Made by a program: the position numbers and the translations under genes | The notes under the pieces: generated by a model | Database searches by the model: none | What the model was told of the DNA's origin: nothing | What the model saw: the letters and a program-made list of their open reading frames with translations, nothing else | Part shown: piece by piece, positions 1 to 8,320 of the stretch | How positions within the stretch are numbered: the first letter of the stretch is position 1 | Layout of the letters: every line of letters starts with the position of its first letter | Assembly (NCBI RefSeq): GCF_014189535.1 | Contig: NZ_CP050304.1 | Coordinates: forward strand, 248,001 to 312,000 | From: Rhizobium lusitanum | Lineage (GTDB): Bacteria; Pseudomonadota; Alphaproteobacteria; Rhizobiales; Rhizobiaceae | Reading direction: 5' to 3' | DNA length: 64,000 bases

Positions 1-2
1 GC

Positions 3-563
3 GGAGATATCCGGCGCCCATATCGAGGCTTCTACGACAAACCAGGCATCAGCCAGCTGACTGGGAAAATGGTATTCCCCCCCCGCGCCGCGTTCGTCGA
101 CGCGATTGCGCGGCGTGACAAGTTGCGGGTGCTGGTTGACGGCATGACAGCCGCTAACGACCTTGGTTTGACGACAGCTGTCCCCGCTCGTTCGACGATC
201 TATGCGGATACCTACCCCCGCACGATAGAGATCGAAGCCAACTCCGGCGATCCGAACGCAACGAAGCCGGTAATCTACCGGCTTGATTTCAAGAGAATAG
301 CGGCAAAGACGGCTTTTTGGGCCGGGCGACCTGCCATGCGGATCGTTCAGGCCCTAACATGGTTTCGAGATGAACGATCGAATTTCGAAACCATCGTCGA
401 CGGCGTGGTCCGTCATCTCGCGCAAAGCTCGCAAAAGCGATCAATCGTCGAGGATCTGCACGATAACATTCGCGCCCTTCCTGCCTGGATGTATCCCGTG
501 GTGGAGAGAATAACGCGCGACATTCGCGTCACAGAGGAAGAAAATGCGCCAGGGCTTCATTAA
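3..563 (+). CDS. AbiEi-type antitoxin (DUF6088 family), 5' end outside the window
   Basis: The frame is open to the left edge, so the true start lies upstream. The in-window methionine at 69 is internal: residues before it (RRPYRGFYDKPG) match the winged-helix 'RG-Y--P' segment of DUF6088/AbiEi antitoxins. These proteins are the transcriptional antitoxin half of type IV AbiE systems. They repress their own operon and counter the nucleotidyltransferase toxin without binding it. The 3' end overlaps the toxin gene by 20 bp, as expected for a coupled pair. The family is assigned from this motif, the size and the neighbour. Confidence 0.75.
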   Translation, partial: GDIRRPYRGFYDKPGISQLTGKMVFPPRAAFVDAIARRDKLRVLVDGMTAANDLGLTTAVPARSTIYADTYPRTIEIEANSGDPNATKPVIYRLDFKRIAAKTAFWAGRPAMRIVQALTWFRDERSNFETIVDGVVRHLAQSSQKRSIVEDLHDNIRALPAWMYPVVERITRDIRVTEEENAPGLH

Positions 564-1635
564 AGTGCTTCGCAGTAGCGCCGATGAGCGCCGAGCCTTG
601 TTCGAAACGGTGGCTTCCGACCTGCAGACGCGCGCTGAGAATATCGAAAAGGATCTCTACGTCTGCTGGGTCCTCGACTTCCTGTTCAATAGGCGCACCA
701 ACGATCCGATCGGCCTCTACTTCAAGGGTGGCACCAGCCTCAGCAAAGCCTATGGCCTGATTAATCGCTTCTCCGAGGATATCGATATCGGCATTTACAA
801 AGCCGATCTCAAAGTACCGACTGAGCGTGAGATTGCGGCTCTGTCCTCGGTGACCAAGCAGCAAAAGGCGCTGGCGGAAGAGGTCGACGAGGCCGCGCGC
901 CAGTATATGTCCGGGCCGCTCAAGGAAAGTCTTAGCCAAGAAATTGCTTCAGTCGAGGCCGAGATCGGCCAGGCCGGGCATTTCTCTCTCAGTTTCGGCT
1001 ACGATATCTACCGGAAGAAAGAGGCCCTCGACGTTCTGGTGCTCCGATACAAAAGCGTTTTCGATACAAGTGGGGACTATGTCGAGGCAGCGGTGCGCAT
1101 TGAAGGCGGAGCGCGCCCAGACCCATTGCCGGCAGAGGCGCGTGCCATTGTTGCCTATGTCGCCAAGGAAATGGGGGAAAGCGATTTCACGGTCCCAAAC
1201 GTTACGACCGTCAAGCCGGACAGGACATTTTGGGAGAAGGTTCTCATCCTGCACGCGATGACGGAAACGACCGAAAAGCGCAGCGCTGAGGAAAATCCGG
1301 AACGAAGGGTTCCCGATCTCAATCGCTATTCACGCCACTATTACGACGTCCATCAGATTTGGACCCACCCAGACTACGGTTTGGCAACGGCTTCAATGCG
1401 TGAACTCGCAGAGGCGTGCCGACAGCATAAGGAACTGATGTTCCGATCTCCGGACCACCGATATGATCGCGCCGAGCCAGGCACATATCGCCTCGTGCCG
1501 ACACCAGACATGCGCAAGAAACTTGCCGCTGACTACGATAGAATGTCGGCGATGATCTTCGCAACGCCGCCCGGCTTCGAAGCGGTGATGAAAAGTATTG
1601 AGGAGCTCGAGGCAGCGGTCAACACGACCAAATAG
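544..1635 (+). CDS. AbiEii/AbiGii-family nucleotidyltransferase toxin
   Basis: 363 aa. The nucleotidyltransferase core is clear: GGTSLSK at residues 62-68 and RFSEDIDI at about 75-82 supply the G-[GS] and D-x-D motifs. A later KPDRTFWEKVLILH segment matches the conserved FWEK-L-LH block of the family. AbiEii proteins transfer nucleotides to cellular RNA (tRNA acceptor ends in studied members), stop growth and can abort phage infection. The start overlaps the antitoxin end by 20 bp, so translation is probably coupled. All visible catalytic motifs are intact. Whether it acts in phage defence or plasmid maintenance cannot be seen here. Confidence 0.85.
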   Translation: MRQGFIKVLRSSADERRALFETVASDLQTRAENIEKDLYVCWVLDFLFNRRTNDPIGLYFKGGTSLSKAYGLINRFSEDIDIGIYKADLKVPTEREIAALSSVTKQQKALAEEVDEAARQYMSGPLKESLSQEIASVEAEIGQAGHFSLSFGYDIYRKKEALDVLVLRYKSVFDTSGDYVEAAVRIEGGARPDPLPAEARAIVAYVAKEMGESDFTVPNVTTVKPDRTFWEKVLILHAMTETTEKRSAEENPERRVPDLNRYSRHYYDVHQIWTHPDYGLATASMRELAEACRQHKELMFRSPDHRYDRAEPGTYRLVPTPDMRKKLAADYDRMSAMIFATPPGFEAVMKSIEELEAAVNTTK

Positions 1636-1762
1636 CCGATTCGAAGCCCCGCAAAGAAGTCTCGATGCAACTATTGTGGTGTTGGCGGTTGATGGTCAGG
1701 CAAACGAGCAGTAGAAAGTCTACCGCGGCTCAAATGGCTGCGGGAAATTAAAAGGAATTCTT

Positions 1763-1966
1763 ATGCCCACCGGTACAGTTAAATTTTTCAATGATGACAA
1801 GGGATTTGGCTTCATCACGCCTGAGAATGGTGGAACGGATGTCTTCGTGCACGTGTCTGCCTTGCAGCAAGGTGGGTCGCTGAGAGAAGGTGACAAAGTC
1901 AGCTTCGAGGTCGGGCAGGATCGCAAGACCGGAAAGTCCAAGGCCGAGAACGTCAGCGTACTCTGA
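1763..1966 (+). CDS. Cold-shock domain protein
   Basis: 67 aa, one cold-shock domain with the RNP1 motif KGFGFI and RNP2 motif VFVHVS, the usual length for CspA-type RNA chaperones. These bind single-stranded RNA and DNA and melt mRNA structure. An AAAAGGAATT stretch just upstream can act as ribosome binding site. A second cold-shock gene lies at 12178. A perfect hairpin follows the stop codon. Confidence 0.92.
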   Translation: MPTGTVKFFNDDKGFGFITPENGGTDVFVHVSALQQGGSLREGDKVSFEVGQDRKTGKSKAENVSVL

Positions 1967-1981
1967 TCCTTGACGAGTCGA

Positions 1982-2009
1982 TTAGCCTGCCTATGAACTG
2001 GCAGGCTAA
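1982..2009 (+). terminator. Hairpin after the cold-shock gene
   Basis: Perfect 10-bp inverted repeat (TTAGCCTGCC / GGCAGGCTAA) with an 8-nt loop, 16 nt after the stop codon. No T-run follows, so termination is inferred from position only. Confidence 0.5.
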
Positions 2010-2030
2010 CTACATCCTACATCTGGGGAT

Positions 2031-2330
2031 TTACTGAAAACTCCTGCTTTTCACCTTCAGGGTGTCGATGTGCAAGTCAGGCACGAACAAATCCTGCGGT
2101 TTCACACCCACCGGCGGCCGCTCACCGCTATCCGGGCTGCCAGGCGCTCCATGGGCGAACTCATCGCCGCGCCCTGAGGGAAGATGGAAACCATCCCGCT
2201 CGCCAAGGCTTGCCAGATCGGTGGTCAGATCGAACATCCGTTGCGCCCCCAGACGCACGACGCCCCCTTCGCGCTGGATCTTGCCGTTGATCGCCATCAT
2301 CGCGGACTCTGCTCGCCTCGGTGTTCCCCT
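2031..2330 (-). pseudogene. dnaE2: C-terminal remnant of error-prone DNA polymerase DnaE2
   Basis: The reverse strand encodes about 90 residues that resemble the extreme C-terminus of rhizobial DnaE2 (GKIQREGGVV, GRGDEFAHG, PDLHIDTLKVKSR, then the stop). DnaE2 is the mutagenic polymerase of the ImuA-ImuB-DnaE2 SOS cassette. Everything upstream of this tail, about 1000 residues, is missing, and no imuA or imuB lies nearby. The break falls around 2300-2330, next to the repeated cassette. It cannot be functional. Confidence 0.75.
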
Positions 2331-2442
2331 TCAAACGTCCGGTGCGGCTCTTAGGGATCACCCTGTCGTCCCTCAACACGAAAAAAATCGGGCAAGAACC
2401 GCAGCTCGATCTGGGACTTTGAACCAGCCGGCCCTGAAAACG

Positions 2443-2600
2443 AAAAAGCCTGCCGCGGGAGGAGGTGCGGCAGGCTTTTCGAAAAGAACCGAACAACGGC
2501 TGGGAGGAGGAGCGCCGCTGTTCCGACAGACGCGCCCTGGGAGGAGGAGTGGGCCGTCTGAAATCAAAGCTCTGCGGGAGGAGGTGCATCGCTTCGATGA
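2443..2600 (-). ncRNA. Four-hairpin RNA array with CCUCCUCCC loops (cuckoo / CcsR / alpha-r14 type)
   Basis: Read on the reverse strand, four consecutive hairpins each carry CCTCCTCCC in the loop. In plus-strand terms GGGAGGAGG lies at 2457, 2502, 2539 and 2576, spaced 45, 37 and 37 nt. The last hairpin (2446-2477) is followed by a T-run and should act as terminator. A CTATTT box at 2631-2636 could be a -10. This matches the anti-Shine-Dalgarno 'cuckoo' RNAs, which include Rhodobacter CcsR1-4 and rhizobial alpha-r14 RNAs and typically lie downstream of a DUF1127 gene, as here. Such RNAs bind Shine-Dalgarno regions of mRNAs. Whether it is one transcript or several processed RNAs is unknown. 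Confidence 0.85.
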
Positions 2601-2720
2601 AAACCAGAATACCCATTCCATCCGCACATTAAATAGACTTTTCTGCAGTGCAGCCATGCGAAAAATACACGGCCTCAGATAGATCTCCAGCGCAGCGCCT
2701 CTCTTCGGTCCAGACACAGG

Positions 2721-2745
2721 AACGCCCGCGTCATCAGCGGGCGTG
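2721..2745 (-). terminator. Hairpin between DUF1127 and the RNA array
   Basis: Inverted repeat CGCCCGC / GCGGGCG with a 7-nt loop, about 32 nt after the DUF1127 stop codon, with only a weak T-tail on the reverse strand. The same stem with a changed loop occurs in the second cassette. It may be a leaky terminator or a processing site. Confidence 0.5.
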
Positions 2746-2776
2746 TCGTCATTCAGGTGGGCTTGGAAACAGTCGC

Positions 2777-2923
2777 TTAACGAGCGACCGATGCGCGGGC
2801 AACGCTGTGAATGTCGGCGCGATCGATGCCGAGGTCCTGCAGCTCACGTGAGCTCATGCGGCCAAGTTCGGTAACGGTCTGACGATACTTGCGCCAAGTG
2901 TTGAAAGAGCGTGCTACGTTCAT
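2777..2923 (-). CDS. DUF1127 small arginine-rich protein, copy 1
   Basis: 48 aa. The start at 2923 is chosen because AAAGGGGATCATC precedes its ATG with good spacing and because DUF1127 proteins begin this way; an upstream in-frame ATG at 2977 lacks support. The core W-x-x-x-R...L--M---EL-DLGI-R-DI is the DUF1127 signature. Members bind RNA and influence sRNA turnover (CcaF1 in Rhodobacter) or phosphate and carbon metabolism (Agrobacterium). The protein is identical to the copy at 50823-50969. The gene lies upstream of the hairpin RNA array on the same strand, the arrangement known for CcaF1-CcsR1-4. Confidence 0.93.
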   Translation of the reverse strand: MNVARSFNTWRKYRQTVTELGRMSSRELQDLGIDRADIHSVARASVAR

Positions 2924-2949
2924 GATGATCCCCTTTCGTGAGGTCTCTT

Positions 2950-2975
2950 GACGCCAGCAACCATGCTTTGGTTCC
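2950..2975 (-). promoter_or_regulatory. Possible EcfG-like promoter of DUF1127 copy 1
   Basis: Reverse strand GGAAC (2971-2975), 17 nt, then CGTC (2950-2953), one base from the general-stress consensus GGAAC-N17-CGTT. It would place the transcript start about 20 nt before the start codon. The second cassette has the same arrangement. Confidence 0.35.
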
Positions 2976-3093
2976 AACGTCGTTTCGATGATTGAGACAT
3001 GGGCCCTTGCCTACCCCACGATAAGGCACAAGGTCTCAGGTCCGCCATGCGTTCAAAGCATGGGTCCAATCAGAAGATGGCTGAAGGGAGCTG

Positions 3094-3371
3094 TCAGGCG
3101 CGGAACCGGTCGAAGGCGGTGAAGCGTTTGATGGGTGGATCGGCGTCCGGATAGCGGTAGATCTCGGCCCTGAGATAGCGGAGCTCATCATCGAGTGCTT
3201 CTTCTCCAACCTCGATCCACCAGGATTTGGGACGGCCGTCGCTTCCGTCGGACCAGCGATAGCCTCGCGCCTTCAGATGGTCCTTCATGTCGCAGGGGCT
3301 GTTCTCCGCAAAGATCCGGACACGCGACCTCTGACTTGCTTCATAGAGCTCGGCGAAAGCGGTGGAAGCCG
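3094..3371 (-). pseudogene. C-terminal remnant of DEDDh 3'-5' exonuclease, copy 1
   Basis: Encodes the last about 90 residues (RGYRWSDGSDGRPKSWWIEV...FDRFRA) of the exonuclease found in longer form at 51140-52120. The catalytic N-terminal domain is absent because the sequence switches at about 3371 to an IS6 transposase remnant. The remaining part is the C-terminal extension only and cannot have nuclease activity. Confidence 0.85.
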
Positions 3372-4059
3372 GTCACGGCTTCCCACGCGGCCATGGCCTG
3401 GCGTCGATGGGTTCGAAATTGTGCTGAGGAGCGGTTGGTCTGGGATGGGACGAAGAGGTTTCGGACGGCGGAGAAGATCGACACGAAATGTTGCAATGAG
3501 CCTGCCAACCGGAAACTCTGTCGCGTTCGCTCCGGTTTTCGGAACGTAAGGTGAGAATTCTCTGCCCGGTTGTTCAAGCCTTTATGCGAGCGCGTTGCAC
3601 GTTCGGCACGACCTGGCGTTTGGCCGCCCCGTAGGAGCGCAATTTGTCGGTGATCATACGCTTTGGCGGCATGCCCTGCTTCCTCAGAAGTCGCGTCAGC
3701 AGGCGCTTGGCCGCCTTGGTGTTACGGCTCGCCTGGACGATCTCGTCGAGCACATATCCGTCCCAATCAACCGCTCTCCACAACCAGCATTTCTGACCGC
3801 TGATGCGTACCACGACTTCATCGAGGTGCCAGACATCGCCTTTCGTCGGCGCCTTGCGGCGTATGCGGCGCGCATAATCAGGGCCGTGCTTTCGGCACCA
3901 TCGGCGGATGGTCTCGTAGGAAACGACGATCCCGCGATCGAGCAGCATTTCCTCGACATCGCGCAGGCTCAGATTGAAGCGGAAGTAGAGCCAGACAGCA
4001 CGGGCTACGATTTCGATCGGATAGCGGTGGTTCTTGTAGGTCGGTGCACTCACGGTCAT
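3372..4059 (-). pseudogene. IS6-family transposase, frameshifted and 3'-truncated
   Basis: The N-terminal part (from 4059, beginning MTVSAPTYKNHRYP) carries the HTH and the first two catalytic regions (WHLDEVVV and MITDKLRSYG) and stops at 3574. The remaining part (NNRAENSHL...SAVRNLFVPSQ) with the catalytic Glu is in another frame just downstream, so one frameshift near 3580-3600 separates them. The last codons run into the exonuclease remnant, showing a junction near 3371. DDE transposases of this family move by cointegrate formation. Terminal repeats were not identified. Confidence 0.85.
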
Positions 4060-4090
4060 GGGCGCGCTGCTACCGCAGTTTCCTTACCGC

Positions 4091-5485
4091 TCAATCAATG
4101 TGACAGCACCCGACCTTCTCCAAAAGAAGCCCGTATGCGAGCATACTTCTGTCGAATGCGTCTAATCTAAAAAACTCGTTAGGAGCGTGAAGGTTTTCAT
4201 CGCTATGGGCGAATCCAAACATCGTCGCATGAACCCCCGTTGCATGTTGCAACGTCGTCATGACCGAGATCGAGCCCCCAAGCCGAGTGCGATAAGGCGT
4301 TCTTCCGTAGACTTCCTCCAACACTTCCGCCGCGAGCTCCGTCGAGAGATGGCCCCTGGGGACCTGGAAGGGGTCGCCCCAACTGTTGTTTCGCTTCACA
4401 TCTGCGCTGAGGCCAGGAGGACAGTGAGCAACGACGTGGTTGCGGATCACGTCCAATATACGACCGGGGTGCTGAGCTGCGACCAAACGGCAAGTTAGCT
4501 TTGCGGTAGCTTCAGCAGGTAGTACTGTTTTACCTCCGTCTCCCTGCCAGCCAGAGGTCAGCCCGTTCACGTCAAGAGTCGGCCGCGCCCACAGCCTCTC
4601 GCGCGTAGAGTAGCCTGGCTCGCCGCCGGTAGCTGGAGCGCCTGTCTCTGCCAGATAGTCGGCATCATTATATGGCACACGCGCGATCTCCTGGCGGTCC
4701 TGATCTGTCAATGGGATGACGTCGTCGTAAAACCCGTTGATCGTAACGAGGCCTTCGGAGGATTTCATTGAGGCCAGAAGTTGTGCTAACCCCATCGCCG
4801 GATTAGCGATCCCACCGCCATGCAGCCCTGAATGCTGATCAGAGTGTGGTCCGCGCACAACGAGTTCAAATGCGACAATACCCTTTAACGCTTCAACGAC
4901 TTGGGGCTGCTCAGGTCCCCATTGCAGGCCGTCGGCGGAAAAGATCATGTCGCAGGCAAGGCGGTCAACGTTCTGTTCGACAAATTTTGGCATGTCGGGC
5001 GAACCAATCTCTTCCTGCCCTTCAAATAAGAACTTGACGTTAACAGGCAAGCGGCCGGTAGTGCTTAGCAAGGCTTCTACCGTCAGGATTGGCGCCAGCA
5101 TGTTACCCTTATCGTCGGTAGCGCCCCGGCCATAGATCTTGCCGTCGCGTATTTCAGGCTCAAATGGCGGAGTAGTCCAAAGTTCAATAGGCTCAGCCGG
5201 CTGGACGTCGAAATGGCCGTAGATCATTACGGTTGGCTTGTGATTACCGGCCCCCATCCATGAACCAAAAACCACCGGATGTGCGCCCGTGTCCAGAACT
5301 TCAGCATCTGCAATACCGGCGACTTTCAACCTATTCGCAACCCACCTCGCAGCCCGGTGGACCTCCGGCAGTAAGGCCGGCTGCGCGGAGACCGACGGAA
5401 TACGGATGAATTCGAGAAGGTCGGCGATGTCTTTTTCTCGGTTTTGACGCAGAAAATGCTGCCATTCTTTTGAAGCTCTTGTCAT
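4091..5485 (-). CDS. M20-family metallopeptidase (dipeptidase)
   Basis: 464 aa from the ATG at 5485, which lies 15 nt after a GGAGGGG sequence; an ATG 39 nt earlier is also in frame. The zinc-ligand motifs of M20 peptidases are visible in order: YGHFDVQP (His, and catalytic Asp), GATDDKG (bridging Asp), EGQEEIGS (catalytic and ligand Glu), SADG, and FAHSDENLHAPNE (last His). The middle dimerisation domain is present. Members cleave dipeptides or related amides in the cytoplasm. The gene is intact and stands alone between mobile-element remnants, about 30 bp from the IS6 transposase, so its C-terminal few residues may have been altered. Substrate unknown. Confidence 0.88.
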   Translation of the reverse strand: MTRASKEWQHFLRQNREKDIADLLEFIRIPSVSAQPALLPEVHRAARWVANRLKVAGIADAEVLDTGAHPVVFGSWMGAGNHKPTVMIYGHFDVQPAEPIELWTTPPFEPEIRDGKIYGRGATDDKGNMLAPILTVEALLSTTGRLPVNVKFLFEGQEEIGSPDMPKFVEQNVDRLACDMIFSADGLQWGPEQPQVVEALKGIVAFELVVRGPHSDQHSGLHGGGIANPAMGLAQLLASMKSSEGLVTINGFYDDVIPLTDQDRQEIARVPYNDADYLAETGAPATGGEPGYSTRERLWARPTLDVNGLTSGWQGDGGKTVLPAEATAKLTCRLVAAQHPGRILDVIRNHVVAHCPPGLSADVKRNNSWGDPFQVPRGHLSTELAAEVLEEVYGRTPYRTRLGGSISVMTTLQHATGVHATMFGFAHSDENLHAPNEFFRLDAFDRSMLAYGLLLEKVGCCHID

Positions 5486-5639
5486 GTTAAAAACCCAAAT
5501 CCCCTCCGAAATAATTCGACGCAACAGTCAGCGGTGTATTCCATTATCCATTATTATGAAGGGCAGGCCTGAATATTTTGCACTAAAAATCATACTCTCT
5601 GGAAGGACACTGATCGCCGCCCAATTATGAAACGTCCGG

Positions 5640-5775
5640 CTATCTCAGAGGTGGCTCGGTTTGTCTGAACAGTTTCGAGCGTTTCGCTAAGTGGATTTCC
5701 GCCTCGATTATGCTGCGACCTTCATCGGTGTCAGCGAGTTGAAGTAACGCCTGATCCGGTGTCTGCCGGTCAAGG
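5640..5775 (-). mobile_element. 3' end fragment of an IS3-family element
   Basis: The reverse strand encodes the tail of an IS3-family transposase (SLDRQTPDQA..., then SLTPMKVAA and a stop) followed by a terminal sequence containing GGCGGAAATCCACTTA and CTGTTCAGACAAACCGAG. The same tail and end occur in the complete element at 60009-61275. The fragment cuts the 5' side of the ABC ATPase remnant next to it. Confidence 0.8.
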
Positions 5776-5776
5776 G

Positions 5777-6004
5777 ATGAAATTGGAAATCGGCTCGCGC
5801 GCCGATATCTTCGGCAGTCCGCAGCATCCCTATACGAAGCGGCTGCTGGAAGCGGTTCCGGTTCCGGAGCCGGCGCGCCGCCTGACCAAGCGCTTCGTCC
5901 CGAACGAAGAAATCCGCAGCCCAATTCGTGCGCCCGACTATGAGGCGCCGATACGGCGGTATCGCGAAGTCTCCCCTGGCCATTCCGTCATTATTGACGA
6001 TTGA
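5777..6004 (+). pseudogene. C-terminal remnant of an oligopeptide ABC transporter ATPase
   Basis: About 75 codons matching the end of Opp/Dpp-type ATP-binding subunits (SRADIFGSPQHPYTKRLLEAVP, the conserved PQHPYT block). Walker A, the signature motif and Walker B are all missing. The 5' side is replaced by an IS3 end at about 5775. It lies directly upstream of, and in the same direction as, the oxidoreductase gene, so the two were probably one operon for uptake and oxidation of a peptide- or opine-like compound. Confidence 0.8.
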
Positions 6005-6082
6005 AGTCGCGATATTGTACGACCGGATCATATGATGTAGCCGCTCAAGCTACCGCCGTGACGGCCACAAGGACAAAGCCCT

Positions 6083-7429
6083 TTGACGACCTTTCCCTTT
6101 ACCGAAGCGACGCCCATCCAGTTTCAGGCGCCGCTGCCGCACACATCCGATGTCGTGATCATCGGCGGCGGCATCATCGGCGTCACGACGGCTCTGTATC
6201 TCGCGCGCAAGAACATCTCGGTGACGCTTCTGGAAAAGGGCCGCATAGCCGCCGAGCAATCCTCGCGCAACTGGGGCTGGATCCGCCAGCAGGGCCGCGA
6301 CGCCGACGAACTGCCGATCGTGATTGAAGCCTGCCGGCTCTGGAAGCAACTGGCGGAAGAATGCGGCGAGGACATCGGCCTCAACCAGACTGGCGTGACC
6401 TATCTCGCGCACAACGATAAGGAAATGGCCGATTTTGCGGAGTTCGTGAAGCTCGCCGGGAGTCATGGCGTCGATACGCGCCTGATGGACTCCAAGCAGG
6501 CGGCGGACCTGATCCCCGGCATGGCGCGGCCCTTCAAGGGCGGGATGACCACACCCTCTGACATGCGCGCCGAGCCTTGGGTTGCCGTGCCTGCGATTGC
6601 GCGGATGGCCGCGCGCGAAGGCGTCACGATCATCGAGAATTGTGCGGCGCGCATGCTCGACCTCTCGTCCGGACGGATCAGCGGCGTCTGGACCGAGAAA
6701 GGCCTTATCGCCACGTCGAACGTGCTTGCCGCCTGCGGCGCCTGGACATCACTCTTCCTGCGCGCGCATGGTGTCTCTATCCCGCAACTCAGTGTCAGGC
6801 TCACCGTCGCCGCGACCGAGCCAATGCCGGAAATCTACGCGGGTGCCGCCACCGACGAACATATCGCTTTCCGGAGGCGGCAGGATGGTGGGTATACGCT
6901 GGCACCGGGCGGCAGCCATCAGCTTTATATCGGGCCGGATGCATTCCGCCACGCGACGAAATATCTTTCCGCTCTGAAGGCCAATCCGTTTGGAACGTGC
7001 TACCTGCCGGCTGCACCGCCGGGATACCCGGATGCCTGGTCAACGCCGCGAAAGTGGGACGCGGATCGTCAAAGCCCGTTTGAGCGGATGCGCGTTCTCA
7101 ATCCCGCTCCCGAGGCCTCAGGGCTGCGCGCGCTCGATGAAGGGTTCAGGGCACTTTTCCCGCAGTTCAAGTCCGTGCCGCTGAAGGCGAGTTGGGGCGG
7201 CATGATCGATGCGATGCCGGATGTCGTGCCCACCGTCGATTCTACGCCGGAAATCCCCGGCCTCGTTGTCGCGACCGGCATGAGCGGCCACGGCTTCGGT
7301 ATCGGGCCCGGCTTCGGACGCGTCCTGTCCGATATGATCCAGAACAACGATATCGGGCACAACCTCCACCGCTTCCGTCTGTCGCGCTTTGCCGACGGCA
7401 GCCCGATCCGGCCGGGACCGGCAATCTAA
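6083..7429 (+). CDS. FAD-dependent oxidoreductase (DAO family)
   Basis: 448 aa. The N-terminal Rossmann motif VVIIGGGIIGVTTALYLA (about residues 24-41) binds FAD, and SSRNWGWIRQQG matches the segment around the flavin in D-amino-acid dehydrogenase/glycine-oxidase-like proteins. The C-terminal GHGFGIGPGFGR is the second flavin-contacting motif. It likely oxidises an amine or amino acid. The start is TTG at 6083 with AAGGAC upstream; no ATG exists before the flavin motif. The upstream transporter remnant suggests it has lost its native operon. Substrate cannot be named. Confidence 0.85.
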   Translation: MTTFPFTEATPIQFQAPLPHTSDVVIIGGGIIGVTTALYLARKNISVTLLEKGRIAAEQSSRNWGWIRQQGRDADELPIVIEACRLWKQLAEECGEDIGLNQTGVTYLAHNDKEMADFAEFVKLAGSHGVDTRLMDSKQAADLIPGMARPFKGGMTTPSDMRAEPWVAVPAIARMAAREGVTIIENCAARMLDLSSGRISGVWTEKGLIATSNVLAACGAWTSLFLRAHGVSIPQLSVRLTVAATEPMPEIYAGAATDEHIAFRRRQDGGYTLAPGGSHQLYIGPDAFRHATKYLSALKANPFGTCYLPAAPPGYPDAWSTPRKWDADRQSPFERMRVLNPAPEASGLRALDEGFRALFPQFKSVPLKASWGGMIDAMPDVVPTVDSTPEIPGLVVATGMSGHGFGIGPGFGRVLSDMIQNNDIGHNLHRFRLSRFADGSPIRPGPAI

Positions 7430-8235
7430 ACCGACTTTGAGAAACGGCGCGCTAGTGCAATGAAGTGGGCTTGTCGCAAACTTTCCTCAGAGGCGGCGGC
7501 TATCGCCCGAACGATGCCATTTTCATGTTTTGTTAACCTTGTAAATCCAAAGAGGCGCGCAAGCAGATCTTTCTGGTCGTTGACAGTCCAGTCGCCCGAA
7601 AAGCCAAAGCCTTTCCTCAACCACAGCATCGCCTCGAAACCCGCGATCGTTCGCCGCGCTGTGTTGAAGGATTGGAAGCCGCCGATCTTCGGTATGTTCT
7701 TCTTCACCCGGAAATGGTCGCTCCCAACGCCTTGCTGTAGATGCTTGGTGACATAGTGCACGGGATCGGGATGTAGACGCCCGTCTTCAACCGACGTTTT
7801 GATTGTTGAAGGGAAGGTATTGGCGCCATCAGTCCCGATCTTTCCGGTTGATAACAAGGGCTCGTCCTTCAGCATCTTGCGGAAGAACCGCTTGGCCGCA
7901 TCAAGATCACGCTTGGCGGTCAGCAGGAAATCCACCCGATTACCATGCTTATCGATGCCTCGGTACAGATAGCGCCATTTGCCGCGGATCTCAGTGTAGG
8001 TCTCGTCAATCCGAACCGATCCGCAAATGCGGACGGCGAAACTGGCGGAGACGCTTCTCGATCAAAGGCGAATAGCTCAATACTCAGCGGTTGATCGTGC
8101 TATGATCGACCTCGAAGCCGCGCTCTTCGAACATTTCTTCCAGATCTCGATAGCTCAACGAATATCTCAAATATCAAGTGACCGCTTGTACGATCAGCGA
8201 TGCCTCGAAATTCCTTCCTTTGAAATCATCCTTCG
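7426..8235 (-). pseudogene. IS6-family transposase with two nonsense codons and a frameshift
   Basis: The C-terminal 169 residues (to 7935) are intact and typical of IS6 transposases (FLLTAKRDLDAAKRFF, HYVTKHLQQG, FNTARRTIAGFEAMLWL). Upstream the reading can be continued to about 8235 (FKGRNFEASLIVQAV...) but contains TGA at 8174-8176 and at 8084-8086, both where the family has Trp, and an extra base in the AAA at 8025-8027. The catalytic Asp of RIDETY survives. The element differs from the IS6 remnant at 3372-4059. Its end overlaps the oxidoreductase stop by 4 bp. Confidence 0.85.
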
Positions 8236-8320
8236 ACTAACGCTTCAGCTTTTCGGTAATGGCATTCAGAATCATCGGTACGCTCCACAACATCTGGAGC
8301 AGGAATTTCTCTTCCGATGG

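Larger units (their letters stand above)
2375..3371 (-). repeat. Cassette copy 1: exonuclease tail - DUF1127 - four-hairpin RNA
   Basis: About 1 kb that recurs at 50410-51430 in the same orientation and order. The DUF1127 proteins of the two copies are identical, while non-coding parts differ at scattered positions, including compensatory changes in the RNA stems. Similarity stops near 3371, where an IS6 transposase remnant begins, and near 2375, next to the dnaE2 remnant. Boundaries were read by eye. Confidence 0.85.

Noticed and set aside
2443..2600. Possible CRISPR-like array, because GGGAGGAGG recurs at 37-45 bp
   Set aside because: The repeat is only 9 nt and sits in loops of hairpins with different stems; spacing varies and a second copy shows stem covariation, which fits structured RNA.
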